A stretch of 19,705 bases of DNA, from assembly GCA_964058805.1 (NCBI GenBank), contig CAXKVV010001633.1:1-19705 (forward strand). The letters run 5' to 3'. The DNA comes from Schoenoplectus triqueter (lineage: Eukaryota > Streptophyta > Magnoliopsida > Poales > Cyperaceae). The notes below the pieces were generated by a model. It was given only the letters and a program-made list of their open reading frames with translations, had not been told where the DNA came from and did not search any database. Shown here piece by piece: positions 9,051 through 17,020 of the stretch; position 1 is the stretch's first letter, and each line of letters starts with the position of its first letter. A program made the position numbers and the translations under genes.

Positions 9051-10210
9051 ACAGAGCCACATCATACACAAATCATTAACACTAAGGGTTTGTTTAATAA
9101 AGCAACCAACCAATCAGGCAGAGCCACCTCAGCCTATTAACCCTAATCATCATGCTAATCAACTGCTAATTAGATCTATAGGCGTATACTCACAAACCTT
9201 ACAGGTGGGGCCCAGGATACAGAGATGAGAGTATAGGCTCATGGTTGGAGTGGTATGCCAAGTCTATCCTACTGGTTTGTCCTGCTCAAAGCGATCAAAT
9301 TTAAAAAGGAGATGAAAACAAAATGAACCTGGTGCATGCTCCCCCAGTCGCTGATCTACTCCCCTCTGGCGCTTTGGTGCACGTGCGCCTGAGCCGTCCA
9401 GCCCAGCCGAACATTCTCCCCGCTCTCTCTTCTTCTCCTTCTCCTCTCGCGCGCGAGTTTGCCTCTTTCCATGGCGTCTCACCATTGTGAAAGCTTCAGA
9501 AATAGTTGACACACATTAATGAATTGATTAGAGAGATTAGAACAAGGAGTTAGCGATAAAAAGAAAATTAAGCAGTGCATTTACCTCAATTCAAGTTGGA
9601 ACAGTAAAGGTGCACTTCTATCGAATGCAATTGAGTGCTTCAAACACCAAATTGAGCACAGGGATAGCTTCCTCGTGCTAAGGCGACGCCGATTGATAAG
9701 TAATTATGGAGCAATTGAGTTAGAGGAAGGTTTAAGTGTGAGGAGTTGTCGGAGGCAGTAATGGAAAGGTAAACCTAATAGATGCTCTAGAGATCGAATT
9801 GAATGGTGAAAAAGCTTATTCAGATCAAGGCGATGATAATCGACATGGATTGAAAAGGCAATTGAGTAAAAGATGGTGAATTTAGCTAGGAGGAGAAATG
9901 GGTTAAAAATGCAGTTTAGAAATTGAATGAAGAACCATGCAATTGAGGGAGAAAGGGGTCTTAGCAATGAGATGGAAGTGTTTAAGCATGGTTTGGCAGT
10001 GAGGGGCCACTCACCGGTTGAAATAGGCGCTCAATTGAGTCAAAGAATTGCGGCACAGTCAAGATCATAACAGAAAACGGTTAGGGAAGAAACACAAATC
10101 AATCACAACCGTTCAAGCATTTAGAATGGAGAGTTGAGATCTATACAAGGTGGCAATCCGGCCCAGAGGCAGCCAACCAATCACAATTAACCAAATTGGC
10201 CGAATTAGTC
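9051..10210. other. Non-coding stretch with CAATTGAG repeats
   Basis: No gene is recognised. A CT-rich run (9420-9450) leads into the perfect palindrome CTCGCGCGCGAG (9446-9457). From about 9620 the motif GCAATTGAG or close variants recurs many times, partly because CAATTG is itself palindromic. Small open frames on the minus strand (such as 9264-9512 and 9704-9967) show no motif. Confidence 0.5.
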
Positions 10211-10218
10211 TATATAAA
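10211..10218 (+). promoter_or_regulatory. TATA-box-like sequence
   Basis: TATATAAA is followed within 40 bases by a purine-rich GAGAGAGAGAAAA leader-like stretch. This resembles the U3/R boundary of plant LTRs. If the Tat element's LTR spans this part of the window it could be its core promoter; that is not verifiable here. Confidence 0.3.
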
Positions 10219-10567
10219 CTGAGAATTAGCAACAGTAGAGGCAGATCCATTAGGAGAGAGAGAAAATAATACACATACCTTCATCAGTGATTAGCTATTG
10301 TAAAGAGAGAAAGAGATAAGGGAGATTAGCAAGTCAATTAGTATATTCTATTCGGATAAAAGGTAATTGGGTCATGCTTTTCAATTCAATTGATATTTCT
10401 TCATATGGGATTAGGTTTAGACATTCAACTCATGTTTTCAAACAGTTAATTGAATTGCTTTCTTCATTCTTGTTGCTTCTTGTTTAGCAATTTTCCTATT
10501 TTCTTTCTATTTTGCCATTTCTGTTAATTGAGCTATGATTGAATACTAGATTAATTATGAGACTAGC

Positions 10568-10765
10568 ATCCAGTGAGCCACTGTCCCAAACACAAAGTGT
10601 TTGGTGAGCCTTTAGGCCTGGATTAATCAATAATAATAAGAATTTGTGATGAGATTACTGTTCCATCTTCATCGCCGAGGTGAATTGATTAATACTGTCA
10701 CAAACTCAGCGAGCCATTGGCCCTAGACTTGTCTAGGTGCGCCTCTAGGCCTGAGGAGTATTAAT
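10568..10765 (+). repeat. Two structural modules with covarying stems
   Basis: Module 1 (10568-10623): outer stem ATCCAG/CTGGAT, inner hairpin CCAAACAC-AAA-GTGTTTGG (10586-10604). Module 2 (10705-10755): outer stem CTCAG/CTGAG, inner hairpin CCTAGAC-TT-GTCTAGG (10722-10737). The joints are nearly identical (GAGCCAYTG before the inner hairpin, then GGTGMGCCTYTAGGCCTG), while all four arms differ. Longer-range complements ATTAATAC/GTATTAAT (10688-10695, 10758-10765), TTTGTGA/TCACAAA (10643-10649, 10698-10704) and ATTAATCAA/TTGATTAAT (10622-10630, 10685-10693) link them. No coding potential. Confidence 0.7.
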
Positions 10766-11280
10766 TGGACAAGAAGAGTTGGTAGAAGATCATAACTTGT
10801 ATCAATCGGAGTCGGTACCAGTCGGTACCATGCTTTGCTAAGCAATGGAGAGCCTCAGTGATGTCAAGAACAAAGCAGAAGCCCTAAGTCTACTCCAGAT
10901 CATGTCTATGCATCAAGGCGATGCTTACTGGTCTTGCAATTATCAAGAATGTCAATCAATTATGTTGAATTCGATCAAAAAGGCATTTCGGTACCGATTG
11001 CAACTGACACATTAGCTAGCATTGCTGTGCGAAGCCTGTCACCGTATGGATCTCCAATCAAGGACTACAGAGAGGCTCACCGAAGTGAGACGATGCTAAG
11101 TCGCTGATCCGATCGGAAAAAGAGTGCTCCGGTCACCGGGAACACCATCCAGCACAAATCTTAAGGCATCGGGAAGATGGAGGCTGAGGGAATCTCCTTT
11201 GCACGCTTATTGAAGCGTTCACAAATCTTTAGAGATTATTAACGGACGAGATTTGTTAAGAGTTGAGAAAATTTAAATAA
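10766..11280. other. Hairpin-containing non-coding stretch
   Basis: No gene is seen. Short perfect hairpins include GCATC/GATGC around AAGGC (near 10915), CTCAC-CGAA-GTGAG (near 11075) and TCCGG-TCA-CCGGGA (near 11135). The palindrome CGGTACCG (near 10990) and a double GGTACC (near 10815-10830) also occur. Confidence 0.5.
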
Positions 11281-12460
11281 GAATAGATCTGGGCCATAGA
11301 TCTATTAAATACACATCTTAAATGAATCTAACGGCCCAAATATAAAGGAAACATTTGAATAAATTAAGCGCCAATCTTGGAATAGATCTGGCGGCCCAGA
11401 TTACGCCCAATGATTAAATAATAACAGAATAGTAATGATATAGAGTAAATAAATCATTTGAAAATGCTCCTAAACTCCAAATTGACTCAAATTTGTTTCT
11501 AAAATTTTCTTATTTTTCATACTATTTTTCTATACAATAATATTCCAATTTTAAAAATATAATCATGGTAAAACAATTTAAAAGCAAAAGACATTACCTA
11601 TATTGATATATTTGACCTAGCTTTGACTTGTCATTTTAAATACTATAAAAATTCCAAAAATTCAAATAAAATCATGAATAATAGTTAGATATATTTTACT
11701 GATTTTTCAAGTGATTTTCCATGAAATAATAATGACAATAGTAATATGCCATAATAAATGATGAGATTAGCTATATTCTTTGATAAAAAATATAATAAAT
11801 AATAATAGATATTATGTTGATATTTTCTATAAAAAGAATAATAAAAATAAATAGCACAAAAAATACAAAAATATATACTACCATGATAATAGATAGTAAA
11901 TACATTTTCTTCTATAATAAAGAATGATAATATAGTTTTATAATAAAATGAATTGCATTTCTTTTGTTATTTCTATACAAATATACAATAAAAATATTTT
12001 TGATGAATAAAATGCAATAAAAATAATAGTTGTAATAAAAATATAATGAATTTCATCTCTTATGGCTATTTTCAACTAATAATAATAATAAAAAAATCTT
12101 ATACTTTTCTATAGATAATAAATAGAAATAATAAAAAAATAATAATGAATAGTATAATAAATAAGATAGAATATTGATAATGATTTCTTTTAGCTATTAT
12201 AGATCTAAAAAAACAAAAAAATATATAATAATAAAAATAATATAGCTAACCATCTTTTGATTTTATTTTCTAGTATTTTGTAAGTGATTTTCTACAAAAT
12301 AAATAGAGTTTAGAAATAATAAAAATAGAATTCTATTATTTTAGCTATTATAAAAATAATAAAAAATATAAATAAAATTCTAGTTAATAGCTAACCCCTT
12401 TTCCTATTATTTTGTAAATAATTTTCTATAGGAATAGATAGAGTCTAAAAATAAAAAAAA

Positions 12461-12508
<48 letters not shown>

Positions 12509-12600
12509 AATATATCTTTATAATAGAAATAATAATGGAAGATATTATATAATAGGCTTTGTACATTTTGGAAATGGACAAATAAGCTCACATAAGGAAT
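11281..12600. other. AT-rich non-coding block
   Basis: About 1.3 kb are dominated by A/T with short AATAAT-type runs. Two related segments around 12250-12330 and 12390-12450 share CTAACC, TATTTTGTAA and ATTTTCTA. Each folds with different arms: TATTTTGT/ACAAAATA (12274-12281, 12294-12301) and TTCCTAT/ATAGGAA (12401-12407, 12428-12434). No gene is recognised. Confidence 0.6.
12461..12512. repeat. TA, TAA and AAAT microsatellite
   Basis: A (TA)5 run passes into about ten ATA/TAA units and then AAAT units. Such tracts are length-unstable and are a likely place for assembly error. Confidence 0.9.
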
Positions 12601-12649
12601 GTAGAGCCACATGAGAATGTTTGCACACATGATATAACCTTTAGAAGAT

Positions 12650-13202
12650 ACGTCGAGACAGGAACATCTTGACGTAGGATGATTAAGGCTTTGATAGCAA
12701 CATGAGAAGATATGTCGAGACAAGAACATCTTGACACTTGATAAAGAATAATAAGACACGTCGAGACAGGAACATCTTGACGTAGGATGATTAAGGCTTC
12801 GATAGCAACATGAAGAGATATGTCAAGACAGGAACATCTTGACGCTTGATGAAAAATAACCAGAGCTGCGACATCAACACGGAGATACATGTCGACTCTG
12901 AGGAAGAAGAACATTACGGTGTCCTAGAGAGGTGACATCTTAATGACTCACTACCATGAGCAAGTAACTCATGATTAAATACGCTCACACAAGAGGTGTA
13001 GGGCAACATAGTAATTTTGCACAAGTAATGCAACATATAGAATGATTAGTCGGGACAAGAACATCTTGACGCTCGCTGAAGAATGACCAAAGCCACGACA
13101 TCAGCATGGAGAGATATGTCGACTTTGAAGAAGAAGAACATTACGATGTCCGAGAGAAGTGACATCTTAATGACTCGGTGTCATGAACAAGTAATTCATG
13201 AC
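12650..13202 (+). repeat. Tandem 108-bp and 227-bp repeats built of hairpins
   Basis: A 108-base unit occurs at 12650-12757 and 12758-12865, and a block at 12819-12975 recurs at 13046-13202 (offset 227). A hairpin with loop CARGAACA occurs five times: ACGTCGAGA/TCTTGACGT at 12650 and 12758, TGTCGAGA/TCTTGACA at 12713, GTCAAGA/TCTTGAC at 12822, and GTCGGGA/TCTTGAC at 13049. The 227-base block holds three more hairpins per copy. One is CGACAT/ATGTCG with outer CAGAG/CTCTG or CAAAG/CTTTG. The second is CATTA/TAATG with GGTGTC/GACATC or GATGTC/GACATC. The third is CATGAG/CTCATG or GTCATGAA/TTCATGAC around CAAGTAA. No coding potential. Confidence 0.8.
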
Positions 13203-13215
13203 CATTTGAGCTAGC

Positions 13216-13821
13216 AAGACTGAACTCACCCGTCGATGAGTTTGTCTTCTGGCTCATTTCCTGAGACTGTGAGATTGAATCGTTCTGTAGTAGATTCATC
13301 CACAAAATAGTGAATGTGAACCGTTCTGTAGGTAGGTTCCTTCACTAACACATGCCTCAGTGTTAAACTGGCCCAGCGCTTCAGGTTTGACATTGTGTGT
13401 AACTGTGTTTCCTAGGTTTATGAATCGGCTTAGTGCTTCGAATTCATGATCTAGAAGATTGGTGAGAAGAAACACGTGGGCCATATCCACCCTTCTCCTG
13501 ATTCACCAACCTCAAGATCAACCGGCTCAGTGCTTCGAGTTGTATTTTGTGTGATTGGTTGTTGACTAGTTAAGATTGAACCGTTCTGTAGTAGGTTTAT
13601 CTTCTAGATCAACGGAGGTCGAGTCGTTCTGTATGTAGACTCACCTCAAGCCCCTCTGAAGAGATTAACCTGGTATGTAGTAAGGTTACATCTCGAGGTG
13701 GCATAGACTGAACCGATCTGTTTGTAGGTTCGTCTTCTATAGGACAGAACCGATCTGTTTGTAGGTTTGTCTTCCATAGGGTTAAATAAAGACTGAACCG
13801 ATCTGTTTGTAGGTTTGTCTT
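13216..13821 (+). repeat. Chain of about 13 imperfect hairpins, two structural classes
   Basis: Hairpins follow one another roughly every 50 bases. Class 1 has a loop like GWTCTGTNNGTA, a 5-bp upper stem, usually a one-base bulge in the 5' arm, then a lower stem. Members: 13273-13300, 13310-13345, 13561-13613 (about 20 bp in total), 13615-13647, 13661-13694, 13706-13734, 13743-13771, 13789-13821. Class 2 has loop GCYYAGYGCTT and a bulged purine after two base pairs of the 3' arm: 13359-13394, 13412-13454, 13519-13542. Two others (13216-13248, 13459-13509) are related or longer. The arms differ between members but remain complementary. The three last class 1 copies (GACTGAACC or GACAGAACC) are the most alike. 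No protein-coding signal. Confidence 0.75.
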
Positions 13822-14136
13822 CCATGGACCCCTTTTTATGAACCCAGACGACCACTTGACCATCTTTTAACTATACTATTTGCTTCTCTCTTTCAAAGAT
13901 CCAGAGGTGCCTCGAGGTTAGTAGCCCAGGGTAATTAACGGTGGGGGCTTGCGCCCACCGAAATCTACAAGAACTCACAATCACTAAAAAAAACCCCCTG
14001 AATGTGCATCCAAATATCTCTAAACGGCAGAACCGGCCGACACCCAGCAGATGCACGCTCGGGAGGGATCTCCGTGTCCTTCTTCCGCGAACCCATCGCC
14101 CAGCGGCGGTGCGGCGGCGCGCGAAAAAGGGTCGCA
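13822..14136. other. Unique-looking spacer before the satellite
   Basis: No gene is seen. A GC-rich hairpin CGGTGGG/CCCACCG (13939-13945, 13954-13960) with inner GC/GC lies in a GGTGGGGGCTTG context that could be a polypurine tract next to an LTR start. A 7-bp inverted repeat GTGCATC/GATGCAC (14004-14010, 14050-14056) follows. From about 14040 base composition rises to that of the satellite. Confidence 0.5.
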
Positions 14137-14640
14137 CACCGTCGAAAACGAGTCCGGGCGCGCAAAACATGAAAATGGGGCCTGACACCCTCGGTACCGT
14201 CGAAAAAGAGTCGGGGCGCGCAAGACATGAAAACGGGACCCGACGTCCCCGGTACCGTCAAAAATGAGTCCGGGGGCGCGAAACATGAAACCGGGACCCG
14301 ACGCCCTCGGAACCGTCGAAAATGAGTCCGGGAGCACCAAACATAAAAACGGGTCGCGACGCACTCGGTACCGCCGAAAATGAGTCCTGGCGCGCAAAAC
14401 ATGAAAACGGGAGCCGACTCCCTCAGTACCGCCGAAAATGATTCCGGGCGCGCAAAACATGAAAACAGGACCCGACGCCCTCCGTACCGTCGATAACGAG
14501 TCCGGGCGCGCAAAACATGAAAACGGGACCCGACGCCCTCGGTACCGCCCAAAACGAGTCCGGGCGCGCAAAACATGAAAACGGGACCCGACGCCCTCGG
14601 TACCGCCGAAAACGAGTCCGGGCGCACAAAACATGAAAAC
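14137..14640 (-). repeat. 58-bp satellite, reverse-oriented block (~9 monomers)
   Basis: Tandem monomers of 58 bp read on the minus strand, recognised by CATGTTTTGCGCGCCCGGAC and CGGTACCGAGGGCGTCGGG. The left edge is a partial monomer near 14137 (GACGGTGTGCGACCC in satellite orientation). Variant monomers occur in the same order as in parts of the forward block. One example is a TTTTGGGCGG variant, followed two monomers later by the TACTGAGGGAGTCGGC type and then the GAGTGCGTCGCGAC type. So this block is an inverted copy of array sequence. All open frames across it are by-products. Confidence 0.92.
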
Positions 14641-14696
14641 GGGCGTCAGGTCTCGTTTTCATGTTTTGCGCGCCCGGACTCGTTATCGGCGGTACC
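14599..14696. repeat. Head-to-head satellite junction palindrome
   Basis: The orientation of the satellite flips at about 14641. The last reverse and first forward monomers form arms of 43 bases (14599-14641 and 14654-14696) that match at about 41 positions around a 12-base centre, with GGTACC at both outer ends. The structure could extrude as a cruciform. Confidence 0.9.
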
Positions 14697-17020
14697 GAGT
14701 GCGTCTCGTCCCGTTTTGATGTTTTGCGCGCCCGGAATCATTTTCGGCGGTACTAACGGCGTCGGGTCTAGTTTTCATGTTTTGCGCGCCCCGACTCGTT
14801 TTCGGCGGTACCGAGGGCGTCGGGTCCGGTTTTCATGTTTTGCGCGCCCCGACTCATTTTCGGCGGGACCGAGGTCGACGGGTCCCGTTTTCATGTTTTG
14901 CGCGCACGGACTCGTTATCGGCGGTTCCGAGTGCGTCGCGTCCTATTTTCATGATTTGCGCGCCCGGACTCGTTTTCGGCGGTACCGAGGGCATCGGGTC
15001 TCGTTTTCTTGTTTTGCGCGCCCGGACTCATTTTCGACGGTAGCGAGGGCGTCGGGGCCCGTTTTCATGTTTTGCGCGCCCAGAATCATTTTCGGCGGTA
15101 CTGAGCGTGTCGGCTCCCGTTTTCATGTTTTGCGCGCCCAGAATCCTTTTCGGCGGTACCGAGGGCGTCGGGTCCCGTTTTCATGTTTTGCGCGCCCGGA
15201 GTCGTTTTCGGCAGTACCGGGGCGTCGGGTCCCGTTTTCATGTTTTGCATGCCCGGACTCGTTTTCTGCGGTACCGGAGCGTCGGGTCTCGTTTTCATGT
15301 TTTGCGCGCCCGGACTCGTTTTCGGCGGTACTGAGGGAATCAGGTCCCGTTTCATGCTTTGCGCGCCTGGAATCGTTTTCGGCGGTACTGAGGGAGTCGG
15401 CTCCCGTTTTCATGTTTTGCGCGCCCGGACTCGTTTTCGACGGTACCGAGTGCGTCGCGACCCGTTTTCATGTTTTGTGCTCCCGCACTCGTTTTCGATG
15501 GTACGAGGGCGTTGGGTCCCGGTTTCATGTTTCGTGCCCCCGGACTCGTTTCGGCGGTACCAGGGGCGTCGGGTCCTGCTTTCATGTTTTGCGCACCCGG
15601 ATTCATTTTCGGCGGTACCGAGGGCGTCGGGTCTCGTTTTCAAGACTTGTGCGCCCGGTCTCATTTTCGACGGTACCGTGGGCGTCTGGACCAGTTTTCA
15701 TGTTTTGCGCGCCCCGACTCGTTTTCGGCGGTACCGAGGGCGTCGGGTCCGGTTTGCATGTTTTGCGCGCCACGACTCGTTTTCGACGGGACCGAGGGCG
15801 TCGGGTCCCGTTTTCATGTTTTGTGCGCCCCGACTCGTTTTCAGCGGGACCGAGGGCTTCGGGTCCCGTTTTCATGTTTTGCGCGCCCGGACTCATTATC
15901 GTCGGTTCCGAGTGCGTCGCGTCCCGTTTTCATGCTTTGCGCGCCCGGAATCGTTTTCAACGGTACTAAGGGAGTCGGCTCCCGTTTTCATGTGATGCGT
16001 GCCCGGACTCGTTTTCGGCGGTACCGAGGGCGTCGGGTCCCGTTTTCATGTTTTGCGCCCCCGGACTCGTTTTCGGCGGTACCGAGGGCGTCGGGTCCCG
16101 TTTTCTTGTTTTGCGCGCCCGGACTCGTTTTGGGCGGTACCGAGGGCGTCGGGTCCCGTTTTCATGTTTTGCGCGCCCGGACTCGTTATCGACGGTACGG
16201 AGGGCGTCGGGTCCTGTTTTCATGTTTTGCGCGCCTGGAATCATTTTCGGCGGTACTGAGGGAGTCGGCTCCCATTTTCATGTTTTGCGCGCCCGGACTC
16301 GTTTTCGGCGGTACCGAGGGCGTCGGGTCTTATTTTCATGTTTTGCGCGCCCGGACTCGTTTTCGGCGGTAGTGAGGACGTCGGGTACTGTTTTCATGTT
16401 TTGCGCGCCCGGACTCAATTTCGGTGGTACGGAGGGCGTCGTGTCCCTTTTTCATTATTTGCGCGCCTCGACTCGTTTTCGGCGGTACCGAGGGCGTCGG
16501 GTCCCGTTTTCATGTTTTGCGCGCCCGGACTCGTTATCGACGGTACGGAGGGCGTCGGGTCCTGTTTTCTTGTTTTGCGCGCCCGGAATTATTTTCGACG
16601 GTACTGAGGGAGTCGGCTCCCGTTTTCATGTTTTGCGCGCCAGGACTCTTTTTCGGCGGTACCGAGTGCGTCGCGACCCGTTTTTATGTTTGGTGCTCCC
16701 GGACTCATTTTCGACGGTACCGAGGGCGTCGGGTCCCGGTTTCTTGTTTCGCGCCCCCGGACTCGTTTTTGACGATACCGAGGGCGTCGGGTCCCGTTTT
16801 CATGTCTTGCGCGCCCCGACTCTTTTTCGGCTTTATCGAGGGCGTCGGGTCTCGTTTTCATGTTTTGCGCGCTCGGACTCGTTTTCGGCGGTACTGAGGA
16901 CGTCGGGTACTGTTTTCATGTATTGCGCGCCCCGACTCAATTTCGGCGGTACGGAGGGCGTCGTGTCCCTTTTTCATGATTTGCGCGCCTCGACTCGTTT
17001 TCGGCGGTACCGAGGGCGTC
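14641..17020 (+). repeat. 58-bp satellite, forward block (~41 monomers)
   Basis: The monomer runs from CGTTTTCATGTTTTGCGC through CGGACTCGTTTTCGGCGG to TACCGAGGGCGTCGGGTCC; 58-base spacing is exact over most of the block with rare 1-2 base indels. The consensus has about 10 CpG per 58 bases and no stop codon in any + frame. Because 58 is one more than a multiple of three, every frame cycles through the others, producing long open frames (up to 464 codons) that repeat every three monomers; these are not genes. Variant monomers recur at multiples of 58 (for example GAGGACGTCGGGTACTG at 16374 and 16896, offset 522 = 9 units), a sign of higher-order structure. The array ends in mid-monomer at 17020, against an LTR. 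Confidence 0.95.

Noticed and set aside
8638..9228. Two + strand open frames of 91 and 97 codons
   Set aside because: His/Pro/Thr-rich translations of palindromic repeats, with no motif and no sign of a gene structure.
9264..9967. Minus-strand open frames of 82 and 87 codons
   Set aside because: Composition follows the local CT-rich or AT-rich DNA; no recognisable domain or splice continuity.
12588..12914. Minus-strand open frame of 108 codons with repeated RCSCLDIS
   Set aside because: It is the translation of the 108-base tandem repeat and has no further support.
10560..13821. tRNA or classical snoRNA genes within the hairpin regions
   Set aside because: No cloverleaf with A/B boxes, no C/D or H/ACA boxes in the right arrangement were found.
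13982..14060. CACTA followed by a poly-A run, possibly a CACTA transposon end
   Set aside because: No matching inverted end, target duplication or transposase is in the window, and CACTA alone is too short to support a call.
14575..16372. Long open frames (up to 464 codons) across the satellite on both strands
   Set aside because: They exist in all + frames because the 58-bp monomer lacks stops and shifts frame each unit; the peptides are translations of the repeat.
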